Positions 1 to 10,190 are shown, numbered from the stretch's first letter. The stretch: 64,000 bases of DNA from Flavonifractor sp. An306 (GCF_002159455.1 NZ_NFIQ01000006.1:1-64000); one strand, 5' to 3'. The notes: a model not told the origin generated them from the letters alone. Numbers and translations are program-made.

Positions 1-22
1 TTCACCAAGGAGGACGACGAGG

Positions 23-850
23 ATGACTGACTCTCTGTTTGAAGCGGTGGCCCATGCCACCCGTGAGCTGACAAAGTATGGTTTCTCCACCCAGGAATTT
101 GCAATGCTGATAAAAGAACTCATTTTTTCCATCCCCGCCCCTGATCTTGCCGAGGTGTATGCTGCCAAATACGATGACCTTTCCCCCGAGAAGAAAGGCC
201 GGGTGGTGGATCAAGTCGCTGCCTTTATTGGCACGCTGAAAGATCGAAAGCCCAAAGACACCGGGCACCTGATCCTGGGCATCTCGTTCGTCGATGACAA
301 CGAAGACGAGGGCCGTCGTGAATTCCTGGACGCCTGCCTGTTCAAGAAGGATGACCTGGACGCCCAGTTTGACTGGGATTCGCCGCTATCCAAGGTCACC
401 ACCCTGGAGGGCCTCACCGACGACCAGGTTGAAGAGTTGGCACACACCCGTATCCTCCCTGACAGCTACGCTTATGATCTCTCCCCTTGGGAGGAGATCC
501 TGGGGTATGAGGTAGATCCATACAACATCCTGGAGGTGGGGCCCATCCCTCTTGCCGTGGCCGTCCTATGGGAGATGACCTTTTTTGGTTTCGACGAGTC
601 TCGTGTGGACGCTGAGCGGGAGGAGCTGCACCGGCGTGCTGAGGAGTTGGACGAGATCCTGAAGCTGCCCAAGGAGGAGCAGGAGAAGCACTTCATCCCT
701 GCCGAGAAGGTCTTTGCGGAGCTTGGCATCCCGGAGCGCACCGAGGAGGAAAAGCTGGCTGACCACCGGCGGATGAGTCGGGAGATCGCCGAAAACGGGT
801 TGCGGAAGTACCATGCCATGCGAGCATACTTAGAACGGAAAGTTGACTGA
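23..850 (+). CDS. Hypothetical protein, 275 aa
   Basis: The ATG at 23 follows an AAGGAGG site at 7-13, so the start is well supported. I do not recognise the family. The product is soluble and acidic, with no signal peptide or membrane segment. Residues 200-250 are rich in Glu, Lys and Arg and are probably helical or coiled coil. A stem-loop terminator follows 93 bases after the stop, so it is probably transcribed as a single unit. The promoter lies outside the window. Confidence 0.75.
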   Translation: MTDSLFEAVAHATRELTKYGFSTQEFAMLIKELIFSIPAPDLAEVYAAKYDDLSPEKKGRVVDQVAAFIGTLKDRKPKDTGHLILGISFVDDNEDEGRREFLDACLFKKDDLDAQFDWDSPLSKVTTLEGLTDDQVEELAHTRILPDSYAYDLSPWEEILGYEVDPYNILEVGPIPLAVAVLWEMTFFGFDESRVDAEREELHRRAEELDEILKLPKEEQEKHFIPAEKVFAELGIPERTEEEKLADHRRMSREIAENGLRKYHAMRAYLERKVD

Positions 851-942
851 ATGGAAAAGAGATGAGACTACGCATTGATGCGAGAGAAAACTCCCTGTGC
901 GGCGGGTCGTGTTTATAGCTCCATCCATCATAAACTAACCAG

Positions 943-981
943 AAAACAGTCCTGGGGCAATGATCCCTGGGGCTGTTTTTT
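943..981 (+). terminator. Rho-independent terminator
   Basis: The arms AAAACAG and CTGTTTT enclose a second pairing of GGG with CCC, and a run of T follows. It lies 93 bases after the stop of the preceding gene. Confidence 0.7.
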
Positions 982-1017
982 CAGTTTGCCCGTCACATAG
1001 CTCCGCGGAGCAGGATT

Positions 1018-1275
1018 ATGTATACTCCCCTATCCAATGCAATTACCATGTTCTTAGCCCAGGTGCTGCTACGGAATGGGCTGCCCTTTGTGGTTTCTCT
1101 GACAGCCGAGGATGATCAAGTGATCATGGATCAAGTCTATGAAACCCTGCACAGTGTCAATAACGATGGATACTATGAGATGGATCCGGCCGATGGACAG
1201 CTGAGCCTGGATGATGACCCGGAAGTCCCCTGGGACGAGGATGAGGACGAAGAGGGGGACGGTTGTGCTTTCTAA
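1018..1275 (+). CDS. Small acidic hypothetical protein, 85 aa
   Basis: The ATG at 1018 has only a weak upstream GGAG. The last 25 residues are almost all Asp and Glu. The stop lies inside the start region of the next gene, so the two are probably translated together. No family is recognised. Confidence 0.55.
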   Translation: MYTPLSNAITMFLAQVLLRNGLPFVVSLTAEDDQVIMDQVYETLHSVNNDGYYEMDPADGQLSLDDDPEVPWDEDEDEEGDGCAF

Positions 1276-1681
1276 TTTGGATGCGATCTTCCTGCCTGCG
1301 GTCTTCCGCCTGGCCGCAGCATTCAAGGATACAGAAAAGCTGTTTCTGAAGAAGCTGACCGCCAGCTGGATTGCCAGAGGAGTCTGCGAAAGATATTTGC
1401 AGGAAGGTGTTTTGGAAGACTTGGTTCGCATCATTTTAGAGAAGAAGCTGGCGCTGATTGCCAAAGCTAAGGCGGCGGATGAGGTAGAGCGTGCAATCCG
1501 GCAACCCCGGCCGCGGTACCGCTTCGGGACATGGGAGGATGACCCTTTCTGCTTGCCGGAGGAGGAACTGGTGATGTGGCTTATCGCCTCTGCGAACAAT
1601 AAGCTACGGCCGGAGGCTGTGGAGCGTTGTATGGAGCTGTTTGACAATATGATGGGCGGTGGGAACCCCATCCATAGCTGA
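1265..1681 (+). CDS. Hypothetical protein, 138 aa
   Basis: The likely start is GTG at 1265, six bases after GAGGGGGA, overlapping the previous stop by 11 bases. The reading frame is open further upstream, but that part only reads across the acidic tail of the neighbour. The product is mostly helical, with a Leu/Lys/Ala-rich middle. No domain is recognised. A terminator follows directly. Confidence 0.6.
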   Translation: MLSNLDAIFLPAVFRLAAAFKDTEKLFLKKLTASWIARGVCERYLQEGVLEDLVRIILEKKLALIAKAKAADEVERAIRQPRPRYRFGTWEDDPFCLPEEELVMWLIASANNKLRPEAVERCMELFDNMMGGGNPIHS

Positions 1682-1685
1682 TACG

Positions 1686-1722
1686 AAAAAAGAGGAGCGG
1701 GCAAATGCCACGCTCCTCTTGT
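1686..1722. terminator. Bidirectional terminator between convergent genes
   Basis: The stem AAGAGGAGCG pairs with CGCTCCTCTT. On the minus strand it is followed by six T, so it best serves the minus-strand ATPase gene ending at 1762, while also closing the plus-strand pair. Confidence 0.75.
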
Positions 1723-1761
1723 GTTACGATCGCTGTCCTATGGAATCCGTAATTGGCATCA

Positions 1762-3555
1762 TCAGACCGGCTTCCCTAACTTACACAGATAGACTTCCAC
1801 ATTCTCATACTTGACCCCATCGACTATCTTAGACTCTCCCCGGTACAGAACCGACTTTGCCATGATAGGACCAAACCGGTGTTCGGTCTCGGCGCACTTC
1901 TGTGGATCGACCAGATGCCGGTACTGGGCCGGCACGATCTCCGCACTGTGCTTGATTTCAAAAATCTCACAGTTTGCCGCAGCTGGGTCAAAGACAACCA
2001 TGTCGAACTCGCCCACCGGGAACTGGAGGACGAACACCTGCTTGTTCGGATTGGCCAGCTTAGTTTCCAGGAGGACGATATCCTCCATCATCCGGCCCAT
2101 GATCTCAGATAGGATACGCTCCTGTACCGCGTTGCGCTCAGGGAGAGACAGGGCGCTGAATGTTTCGTCCAACAGCAAACTCTGAATCAGGGCGGACGCC
2201 TGGGCGTACCGGAGACCGGGCTGGGCGATGGCTGTACGGGAACCCTTCTCGCCCACATGGGGCAGGTGGAGTACCTCAATGTCCTGGGTTAGGTCCAGTA
2301 GATCCAGGTATTCTTTGATCTCCGCGGCATGGATATCATCGAGCGGGACGGTCTGTTCCTCTTTATTCCGGATTTCCAGCAGGGCACGCAGGTTCTCCGT
2401 CACGGCGGCCACATCGACCCGGTCCAGGATGTCGGTGGGGTTGACCCGGTCACGCCGGAGGTTGCCGGCCGAGATGCTCAGGTCGTTGGATTTGAAGTTG
2501 CGGGTGAGCACCTCCAAGGTGAATCGGTGGTTGATATCCTCTACCACCCGGTTGATGGCGCTGGTCAGCTCACCGGTCTCATACAGATCCTGGAGGTGTC
2601 GGAAATGGCCCTCGTTCTGGTAGCAGCGCAGGGAGTGCTGGATATTCCGGGCGATGGCCGTATCTACATATTCGTCGGCCCGCTCTTTGGTGGCAAAGGA
2701 GGAGGCTTCGTTGTAGTGGACACCGCCCAGGCTCATGGTGCCTCCGTAGCGGATATATTCATCGATCCCACGGATGCCAAGCACAAACTCAAACTCCCGG
2801 TAGGGGATGAAGGTTGTGTGCAACAGAATGCAGCGGTCATAGAGCTGCTCATCCTCGGCGAAAAGAAATCCCAGGGAATCGGTGCCGGAGAGGACGATTT
2901 TCATGCCACAGGCGGCGAAGATATCGGAGAATAGGGCGGCGCCTTCAATGAAATCCTCAAGCAAGGTGACCTCGTCCAAGAACACATATCGGAAACCCTG
3001 TTCCTCCAGGCGGCGGAGATCTCGGTTCACCTCGGACAGGGTGTTTTGGGGAACTACCTGGATAAAAGCCGCCTTGGATAGCTCAGCGTCAGACATCTCA
3101 GCGAAGAGCTGACGGATTAGGGTGGTCTTCCCGGTACGGCGCAGTCCGTAGAGGATCAACACCTTGTCCTGGACAGGGCCATAGATGTAGTCGTGGAGCT
3201 GCTGGAAGCACTCACGCTTTCGGTACTGCCGGACGCCGGCGGCAAAGGCGAGGAGCTCCTTACCGGTGCGGATCATGGCCGCATACTCCTGAGAGACCGT
3301 AGGGGGCCGTTTGGGGAGCTGCTTCCGCAGGGCTCTCAGTTGCTTTTCCAGGCTCCTTCGCTGCTTGATCTGGTCCTGGAGGGCCGGGGCATCCTCGGCG
3401 GGGACATACTTCTCCTGACGCTTCCCAGCTTCGGATCGGCGGTGGTAGAAATATTCCTTGTCATTGACCTTTTTCTTAGTGATGGTACCTTTGGGTAACA
3501 GCGCAATCTGCTTTTCCAGACGAGCAATCTGCTCCTGGAGGTCGGCTGTGTCCAT
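1762..3555 (-). CDS. AAA ATPase of the AAA_14/DUF4143 type, 597 aa
   Basis: The start is ATG at 3555 behind GGGGGTGATCCC. The frame stays open further upstream only because it reads through the repeat at 3705. After a coiled-coil N-terminus (residues 1-110) come Walker A (YGLRRTGKTTL, near 137-147), Walker B (YVFLDEV, near 190) and a sensor motif (VLSGTDS). The C-terminal half has the DUF4143 layout, ending in a PD-(D/E)XK-like section with FDMVVFD and EIFEIKHS. Such ATPases are common in mobile gut DNA; their substrates are generally unknown, and a role in defence or DNA processing is inference only. Confidence 0.8.
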   Translation of the reverse strand: MDTADLQEQIARLEKQIALLPKGTITKKKVNDKEYFYHRRSEAGKRQEKYVPAEDAPALQDQIKQRRSLEKQLRALRKQLPKRPPTVSQEYAAMIRTGKELLAFAAGVRQYRKRECFQQLHDYIYGPVQDKVLILYGLRRTGKTTLIRQLFAEMSDAELSKAAFIQVVPQNTLSEVNRDLRRLEEQGFRYVFLDEVTLLEDFIEGAALFSDIFAACGMKIVLSGTDSLGFLFAEDEQLYDRCILLHTTFIPYREFEFVLGIRGIDEYIRYGGTMSLGGVHYNEASSFATKERADEYVDTAIARNIQHSLRCYQNEGHFRHLQDLYETGELTSAINRVVEDINHRFTLEVLTRNFKSNDLSISAGNLRRDRVNPTDILDRVDVAAVTENLRALLEIRNKEEQTVPLDDIHAAEIKEYLDLLDLTQDIEVLHLPHVGEKGSRTAIAQPGLRYAQASALIQSLLLDETFSALSLPERNAVQERILSEIMGRMMEDIVLLETKLANPNKQVFVLQFPVGEFDMVVFDPAAANCEIFEIKHSAEIVPAQYRHLVDPQKCAETEHRFGPIMAKSVLYRGESKIVDGVKYENVEVYLCKLGKPV

Positions 3556-3701
3556 GGGATCACCCCCTTTGTGATTATTATACCCCTTTTGGCACGAAAA
3601 GAAAAGGGGATAATGGGGGGTAATTATATTTTTAGCGGTCGGGCACCCGGCGGGGCAATGAAGGGGTGTATCCAAACTGTGGCGCATCTTTGGGCAGCCG
3701 G

Positions 3702-5562
3702 GGTCTTTTCTACGGAGAAAAGGAGGGCGGATTTTGTTGGGCTCTCTGGCCCTGCGGCACGCACCACTCGCCCCGAGCACCCCCGCAGCCCAGCTCCGCC
3801 TGGCCTGCTCTGCACGATGCCCGGCGGATGGAAATCTATGTTGCCCACAACCCCCAGCTACCCCAGCGGTCAGCTACAACAAACAGTCTGGGGCTGCCAA
3901 ACCCGGCGAGCCTGGCAACCCGTCCTATCCCTCCTCACTCCGACCCACCTGCACCGCCCATCCACATCTACGAGCCCTCTACTCTCCGCCATGCGCCCGC
4001 CATAAAACCCTCATATAAACATCATGTAAAACTCCAAAACCGTTCAATATTTCACCCGAAATCCGGAGTTGATATCGCAGTCACCCTCAATGTCCCCCGG
4101 CAATCCTCCAGTTTCCCTGGGGAAACCATGGTTTCTGACCCATCCAGTGGTGCAGCAGGTAGTTTTAGAGTAAAGCTACGGATGGCAGCCAGTCCCAGAG
4201 TAGAGCCAAGGCAGGCCCGCAGTTCCAAAGCGAAGCTAAGGCGGGCAAGCGTCCATAACGGTTGGTCTCCATGGTTGGAGCCAACATAGGAAGCTGGCCG
4301 CCTGGAGGTATAGGCCCAGCAGGGGAGAGGGGCACGGCGGGAGCTAAGGATCAAGCGCCATGCGGAGGCTGAGGCAGGCATTGGAGGCAGTGCAGGTGGA
4401 TTGGCCGCGCTCATATGGGGCCCATGCATCAGCGATGCGGTGGAGAAGGGGCACAGGGCAAGCACAGTCACAGCCAAGCTAAGGCGCTAAGACGGCCCGG
4501 AGGCGGCTGTGCATACCAAGAAGCCAAGGGAGCTTTGAGTTGGCGGCCCAGGCCGCAGGGCCAAAAGGCGAAGAGCGAAGCAAAGATGCTCCTGTCTCAC
4601 CGGCTGGGCATGGCATAGAGGGCTGGTAATCAGACGGCCCAAGATTCTTTTCGCTCTGTTTTAGGACAGCAGGGAAGGGAGCTTTTCTTCATCTCTATTT
4701 CTGACTATTATTTGACTATTATCGAAATATTCTCCGGGGAAGCCCACTGCCCGGGACAGCCGCTGGAGTCCCCGAATCCCAGGGAGCCCGGCTCAATAAC
4801 CCGCCTGCATAGCCCGCCCCAGACGCTTCTGCCCCTGGGTCTTCCAGGTGTTCAGCTATTCTTCGCTCATTTGCGTATTATCCCCCTATTATCCGCCTAT
4901 GGTATGGATATATTCTGCGCATGAGATGCACATGGAGGTATCTTGCTGTTATATAAAACGCATATTATTCGTATATTTTTCAAAGATTAGATGCGCAATA
5001 AATGAATGTTGGATGCTTATTGGAATTTGAGGAGTTGGAGCAGGTGGGAGCTGGTTGGCCTTGAGGGCCTGGGCGTGGCGCCGGGGCGGATGGGTGGCTC
5101 GGCCGGGGAGGTGCGGGCTGAGGGGCCTCGGAGTGGGGTGTTGCCGCCAGAGGCTTGGCTGTGCGCCTGGGGTTTCTGCGGTGGGCGGGGCAGTGCCGGA
5201 GCTGTTCTGGCTGGTTCCGTGCTTTGGCTGTTAGGCGCACCTTGGGCACCCCGCCCGGACTGGTGGGTGCATATGGGGGTGTTCAGGGGAGGGCGGGCCT
5301 GCGATGGGTTGGCTGCCGGCGTCGAGGCATATCCTGCTCCGCCCGGGCCAGAAGCCTGGGGTGTGGTGCGTGACCGGAGGGTCTTGGGCTGTGGGGCCGT
5401 ACAGCTGGGGCCTGGTTGGCTGGAGCCGGGAGTCCGGTTGTCTGTCCAAGCGGGAACCACAGACGGGCGGCATCGAGCAAGGGGGCTCGGGACGAGTAGT
5501 GCGAGCCGCAGGGCCAGATACCGGGATGCCCCCGCCCCCTCCTTTTCTCCGTAGAAAAGACC
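3702..5562. mobile_element. Terminal-inverted-repeat element A, 1.86 kb, non-coding
   Basis: The left end is GGTCTTTTCTACGGAGAAAAG (palindrome 3705-3722). The right end is the inverted copy (5542-5559). Next to each end is about 80 bases of sequence shared with the other elements, recognisable by GCGGCACGCACCAC and CCCGAGC. The interior is G+C-rich with A+T-rich islands at 4000-4075, 4690-4735 and 4850-5030. Long open frames on both strands lack ribosome sites and read through the repeats, so I regard the element as non-coding. No transposase is present, so it would need one supplied in trans. Confidence 0.5.
3900..5040 (+). repeat. Long imperfect repeat, copy 1
   Basis: Several blocks match the reverse complement of 17340-18480 in the same order. 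They are around CCATAAAACC (4000), GGCGGGCAAGCG (4238), ATTATTTG (4698) and ATATAAAACGCATATTATTC (4954). The copies differ at many positions, so this is an old, non-coding duplication. Confidence 0.55.
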
Positions 5563-5689
5563 CAAGAAGGCGTCACGCCACAGGCGCGGGCAGGGCAGGG
5601 ATTCTTCGACACGAGCACATGCCAACAAAATGATGAACAGAAAAGCAGCAACAAGCCCCCTCGCCATGAAGGCAAAGGGGCCATGCTCG

Positions 5690-6766
5690 CTATTTCGCGG
5701 TTGAAGTATCATTTCCGGAGGTTTGTTCCTCCAACAGTCGCTGGAGATCTTCCTTGCTGGGCAGCACCGTCTGATACTTGCTGGCGAATATCTGCGCGTT
5801 ATCCTCTGGCAGGGTCATCTCAACCACTGCATTGTTCTTGTCCTTGCAGAGGATAATCCCAATGGTCGGGTTCTCATCCGGCAGCTTGACCTTCCGGTCG
5901 TAATAGTTCACATACATCTGCATCTGGCCGATGTCCTGATGCTTCAGCTCTCCAATCTTCAGGTCGAACAGGACGAAGCAGCGGAGCAGGCGGTTATAAA
6001 AAACCAAGTCTACGATGAAGTGCTCCTCGTCGAAGGTGAAGCGCACCTGCCGGCCGATGAAGGCGAACCCGGTCCCCAGCTCCAGAAGAAACTGCTGCAG
6101 GTGGTCGATGATACGGCTCTCCAGCTCAGTCTCGGAGTAGGCGGGGAGTTCCGGGAGGCCCAGGAACTCCAGAACATAGGGGTCCTTGACCGCATCCTGT
6201 GGGGATTCGATGACCTGCCCTTCCAGGGCCAGGCGGTAGACCTTGTCTTTGTCAGTGCTGAGGGCGACCCGCTCGTAGAGGGAGCTATCGTACTGACGCT
6301 TCAGCTCGGCCAGGCTCCAATTGTTCTTGGCGGCTTCGATCTCATAGAAGTGCCGCTCGTCGATGTTGTCGATGCGCATCAGTTTTAAGTAGTGGGACCA
6401 ACTCAGAAAGAATTTGCGGCCGGCGCCGACAGATGGTAGATTTTTGAATTGGTCAGACACTGTCTGACCAATTTGGTCCTGGCAGTATGTTAGGTAGAAT
6501 TGACGCATCTGCTTTAGGTTTGTCACTGAGAAGCCCTTTCCAAATCGTTTATTCAGGTACTCAGAGAGCTTCTGGATCATATAGGCCCCGTAGTCAGATC
6601 GCCCATTTCCCCGCTGTTCCTCTTCGACGATTCTTTGCCCAATCGCGTAGTAGGCGTAGACCATGGAGAGGTTGACCGCGGTCTTAGCCCTCTGGCGGGC
6701 TTGCTCAAGAATATCTGAAACGCTATTCAGAAATTCCTGGTCGATATTTTTGGCTGGCGTATCCAT
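5690..6766 (-). CDS. DUF1016 (YhcG-type) PD-(D/E)XK nuclease family protein, 358 aa
   Basis: The ATG at 6766 follows GGGAGGCG. The N-terminal half (residues 10-170) matches the DUF1016 helical domain, including YAYYAIGQRIVEEEQ and KRFGKGFSVTNLKQMRQFY. The C-terminal half carries the nuclease core near 249-270: IVDLVFYNRLLRC then FDLKIG, so the usual Glu of ExK is Asp here. Length is normal for the family, whose members are predicted restriction-type nucleases of mobile DNA. The gene lies alone between elements A and B; the right end of element A is 130 bases beyond its stop. Confidence 0.9.
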   Translation of the reverse strand: MDTPAKNIDQEFLNSVSDILEQARQRAKTAVNLSMVYAYYAIGQRIVEEEQRGNGRSDYGAYMIQKLSEYLNKRFGKGFSVTNLKQMRQFYLTYCQDQIGQTVSDQFKNLPSVGAGRKFFLSWSHYLKLMRIDNIDERHFYEIEAAKNNWSLAELKRQYDSSLYERVALSTDKDKVYRLALEGQVIESPQDAVKDPYVLEFLGLPELPAYSETELESRIIDHLQQFLLELGTGFAFIGRQVRFTFDEEHFIVDLVFYNRLLRCFVLFDLKIGELKHQDIGQMQMYVNYYDRKVKLPDENPTIGIILCKDKNNAVVEMTLPEDNAQIFASKYQTVLPSKEDLQRLLEEQTSGNDTSTAK

Positions 6767-6906
6767 TGCCTGCGCCTCCCTGGTGATTGGTTGCCTATAT
6801 TATACTGTACAGCCGAAGGCCGCGTCAACGCAAATGCTCCGACAAACTTTGCGCTTTCCGGATCAAAGTGGATGATCCACGCTTTGGTGCTATCTTGGGT
6901 TTGCCG

Positions 6907-7299
6907 GGTCTTTTCTACGGAAAAAAGGAGGGAAGAGATTCTCTGGCTGGATTGCGCTGCTGTCCGCGCCACCCGCCCCGAGCCCATCGCAGGCCGCTGC
7001 GCTTGGCCTGCTTGGCACGACACCTGTGCCATGAAGTTATTTGTTGCACACGACAATTAGCACAAATCCTGCCACGGAGGCATCCCGTAGTAGGTATTTT
7101 CTGCACCCGGCGCCAGGGCCCGGGCCGCCCCGGATCAGCAGCTCTCCAGCGGCGCCCGGGATGAGCTTGGAATCTTCCGTGCTGGCCCTGGGTAGCTCCA
7201 TCCGCCGGGTGTCGTGCCCGGGGCTCGGAGCGTGTGCTACGGGCGGCAAGGCCAGCGGCCGAAAGAAACCTCCCCGCTCTTTTCTCCGTAGAAAAGACC
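6907..7299. mobile_element. Terminal-inverted-repeat element B, 0.39 kb (MITE-like)
   Basis: The ends are GGTCTTTTCTACGGA and TCCGTAGAAAAGACC, with palindromes at 6910-6927 and 7279-7296. The interior resembles element C closely, with shared blocks around CAATTAGCA, CAGCAGCTCTCC, CAGCGGCGCCCGG and GCCGGGTGTCGTGCCCGGGG. No gene is present. With element C it is the clearest short form of the family. Confidence 0.6.
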
Positions 7300-7371
7300 G
7301 CGCCTTCGGTACTGAATAAACAGCAAGGACCCAGGCGGAATCTCGTCTGGAGCCGTCATCGGATAGGGCTT

Positions 7372-9492
7372 TCAGGGATTCCTGTATGCCGACAAGAAAT
7401 ACATCCGCAGTCCACGGTCAGCCTCGCCCACCTCATTTTGCATCTTGGCCGGCAAGCGGCGGTCGTGCAGGTAGCATTCCCATTCTTTGAACTTCTGCCC
7501 GCCCAGCACAAACAGTTCATAAGCGCTGCACAGGCTGCGCCTCAGTTGTTCGGCTGGCATGGAAAGATCATGCGCAATCTGGATGGGCGCTGTTGGATCT
7601 CTGGAAGCCAAGCTGTCTACAAAGCGGATCAGGTCAAACGCCGCTCCGTCCAAGTCTTCTCTCCGCTTTTCCTGGACCTCATCCAGCACAGTCAGCAGAT
7701 TGCGGTACCGGAGGGGTAAAAGGAACAGAGCCGCTTCTCCAGCCCGCAGCCAAGTGTACAGTTCCCGGGGCCCATCCTCATAGCGCATACGATCCGTGCA
7801 AGGCTGCCGGCCGAATACCGCATCCATGTTCAACAGCCCCAGATCCATGGCCTGGATGAGGATTGCCGCTGTCTCGTACAGATTCAGATGTCCCCGCACT
7901 GCGGGATAAGCATCCTCCTGGGCGTACAGCTTCTCCAGCAAGGTACTGATGGAGTGCGCATCTCCCCAGTTCGACATGGCGGCGTCGGAGAAGAACAACC
8001 CGGATCCGTATAGAGTATAGGCATTCCGCTCCGCCTCCAGGCTGATTTTGGCAAGCGAGTCCTCCAAGCATTGGACCATCGGTGAGTTCTCGGTCAGTTC
8101 AGCATCGCCGACCGGTGGGGGCACATCCATCCAGGAGGCCGAAATGGGCTGCCCATTGGCGGCGTAGGCGGCCAGGTACTCCCCCAGCGTTCCGGCGGGT
8201 TCCCAGTCCCAGAGTTCCTGCAGCGCAGAGAGAATGTCCGCCTTGGCCTGATCCGCTGGGCCAAAAGCTCGAAAATTGCAGACCAGCGGCTCCAGGTCGA
8301 TGCGGTCCCCATAGGCGGCCGCAATTTGCTCCGGGCTGATGCCCTTCACCTCCTGCAAAAATTGTTTCAGCAGCCATGTGCTGAGCACCAAATCCGTAGT
8401 TTGGCTGAGCCATGTTGCGAGCAGGGGAGCATCGCTGTTTGTTTCATCTGCGAGCACGGGATCCAGCCGCCCCAGGAGAGCTGCGAGTTCGTGCTTGCCG
8501 CCAGCCTGTGCCTCCTGCACGAGCCGGTTGTGCAGCTTCAGGAGACTCCCCCAGGAGATATGATCCAGAATCATATGGGGAACAACATACAGGGTCTGGC
8601 CGTCTTCTCTGTGGCCATGCTGGCAGCGCACTGCACTGATGATCTGCGGCTGGGCCGCGCTTGGGTAGGAATAGAGCCAGGTTTCCTGCTTGATGTTCTG
8701 CAGCTGCGTGCAGACCCGGGTAAATGTGGAGCTACCTGGGGCCTCGGCGGCATGATCCTGCGCCTCTGGAGCAGGGAAGCAAATAAACCGGCCGGTCAGA
8801 TGAGCGCCATAGATGGAGGCATACTGAGTATAGGCAATAGAATAGTTTCTCCAGGCTTGGAGCGGAAGCTCAGTGCTAGACGGATTGTCCCGGTTCAAGA
8901 TTTTCTGATACCTGGGGAGCAGCACGCTAGAGCCGGCAAGCCGATGGATGACGCGGATGTGCAGCTTCCCAAGGAAGGCGTTTTGGATGGGCGCACGGGA
9001 CTGGGCCACAGTTCCAACCTTCTCCGCATAGAGGGCCTCCGCGTGCAACAGTCGCTTTTCCAGACCATACAGGAAGCCGTTGAGCGCCCGGCCGTGGAGA
9101 GGCAGTTCATCCACGACGATCAGACGAGGGAAAATACCGGTCTCCAGATAGTGCTGGGCCACATCGTACGCCATTGCCCAGGCGGCGGCGCCCGTGATAA
9201 CGCAGTCGTGGAAGATCTCTGCGAGGTTCTGAAGCTCCTTGGGTGTGCAGCTTTTCCAGGGGGCGGGGCGGTTGGTATCAGGGTCATGGGCGCATTGGCG
9301 AAGTATATTCAGGTATGCAAAGAACATGGCCAGACCGCGGTTAGATACAACCACGATATACGCAGGACATGCCTGATCCTCCCGGCGGCTTTGATTTGCT
9401 TGCCGGAGGACATCCAGGAAAAACCGGGCGAACTCATCAGAAATTGCTTTGGAGAGCATCTGGTCTGGAAGCTGTTTTTGGTTTTGTGGCAT
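7372..9492 (-). CDS. Unrecognised 706-aa protein with a PRTase-like N-terminal motif
   Basis: The ATG at 9492 follows GGAGGTGTCC at a normal distance. No signal peptide or membrane helix is seen. Near residues 122-145 the stretch RLIVVDELPLHGRAL resembles the PRPP-binding loop of phosphoribosyltransferases (hydrophobic strand, acidic pair, then TGR/HGR). Residues 44-60 (AYIVVVSNRGLAMFFA) could be a preceding strand-helix. The remaining 550 residues are helical and unlike anything I know. It stands alone between elements B and C. The enzymatic role is inference; a scaffold or effector protein is equally possible. Confidence 0.7.
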   Translation of the reverse strand: MPQNQKQLPDQMLSKAISDEFARFFLDVLRQANQSRREDQACPAYIVVVSNRGLAMFFAYLNILRQCAHDPDTNRPAPWKSCTPKELQNLAEIFHDCVITGAAAWAMAYDVAQHYLETGIFPRLIVVDELPLHGRALNGFLYGLEKRLLHAEALYAEKVGTVAQSRAPIQNAFLGKLHIRVIHRLAGSSVLLPRYQKILNRDNPSSTELPLQAWRNYSIAYTQYASIYGAHLTGRFICFPAPEAQDHAAEAPGSSTFTRVCTQLQNIKQETWLYSYPSAAQPQIISAVRCQHGHREDGQTLYVVPHMILDHISWGSLLKLHNRLVQEAQAGGKHELAALLGRLDPVLADETNSDAPLLATWLSQTTDLVLSTWLLKQFLQEVKGISPEQIAAAYGDRIDLEPLVCNFRAFGPADQAKADILSALQELWDWEPAGTLGEYLAAYAANGQPISASWMDVPPPVGDAELTENSPMVQCLEDSLAKISLEAERNAYTLYGSGLFFSDAAMSNWGDAHSISTLLEKLYAQEDAYPAVRGHLNLYETAAILIQAMDLGLLNMDAVFGRQPCTDRMRYEDGPRELYTWLRAGEAALFLLPLRYRNLLTVLDEVQEKRREDLDGAAFDLIRFVDSLASRDPTAPIQIAHDLSMPAEQLRRSLCSAYELFVLGGQKFKEWECYLHDRRLPAKMQNEVGEADRGLRMYFLSAYRNP

Positions 9493-9590
9493 AGTTTGGA
9501 CACCTCCGGGTTATGATGTCCGGATTATATGAGGGCTCGCGGTGCGATATCGGCCGGTGGTGGCCGTAGGAAGCTCTCCGGAGGACCTGG

Positions 9591-9998
9591 GTCTTTTCTA
9601 CGGAAGAAAGGCGGGGAGGAAGTGTTCCTCTTAGAGGGCGGCGGCACACACCACCTGCTCCAAGCCGCCGGGCCCGATGCCAAGGGGCTTGGCCGCCAGA
9701 TTCGTTTCATGTTTTGCGCAACAATTAGCAGGCTTGGCCAAGCTGGTCCCAGGGGCGGCGCGTGGAGTGGCCCGATATCTGGTACTGGTAGCCGGCGCCG
9801 GGGCCTATGCTGTGCCGCCCGGGCCAGCAGCTCTCCGGCGACTCCAGCGGCGCCCGGGGAGAATCTGGGGACCTACCGAGCTGGCCCTGGGAGGGCCCCA
9901 TTCGCCGGGTGTCGTGCCCGGGGGATCGGAACGGGAGACACAGACCGCGAGGCCGGCAGCCTAAAAAACCTCCCCGCTCTTTTCTCTGTAGAAAAGAT
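9591..9998. mobile_element. Terminal-inverted-repeat element C, 0.41 kb (MITE-like)
   Basis: The palindromes are at 9593-9610 (degenerate right half) and 9979-9996. The interior is similar to element B across most of its length. No ribosome site or credible gene lies inside. It begins 98 bases upstream of the start of the 706-residue gene. Confidence 0.6.
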
Positions 9999-10190
9999 TT
10001 GGGCCGTAATACACACCAGTTGTAGCTCAAAAATAGATAAAATGAGGTACAAAACAGGGCCACGAGGGCACAACAGGCCGGATGAAACTGCACAGGGGTC
10101 GATTTAGTTTGAATATAGAACTATTCCAGACGATGGCAATTAGAGAGTCCCTGCACCTGCATAAAAGGCTCAGGATATATACCACTAACC

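Noticed and set aside
3705-3722. Palindromes as ordinary Rho-independent terminators
   Set aside because: The 7-bp stem is A+T-rich without a consistent T run, several copies lie upstream of genes, and a conserved 80-150 bp block always accompanies them on one side.
3666-4289. 207-residue open frame, and others of 60-230 residues within 3.6-5.7 kb on both strands
   Set aside because: They read through the repeat palindromes (the same FLRRKD, FYGEKEG or FSVEKT peptides appear in all copies), lack ribosome sites and have compositions dictated by G+C-rich DNA.
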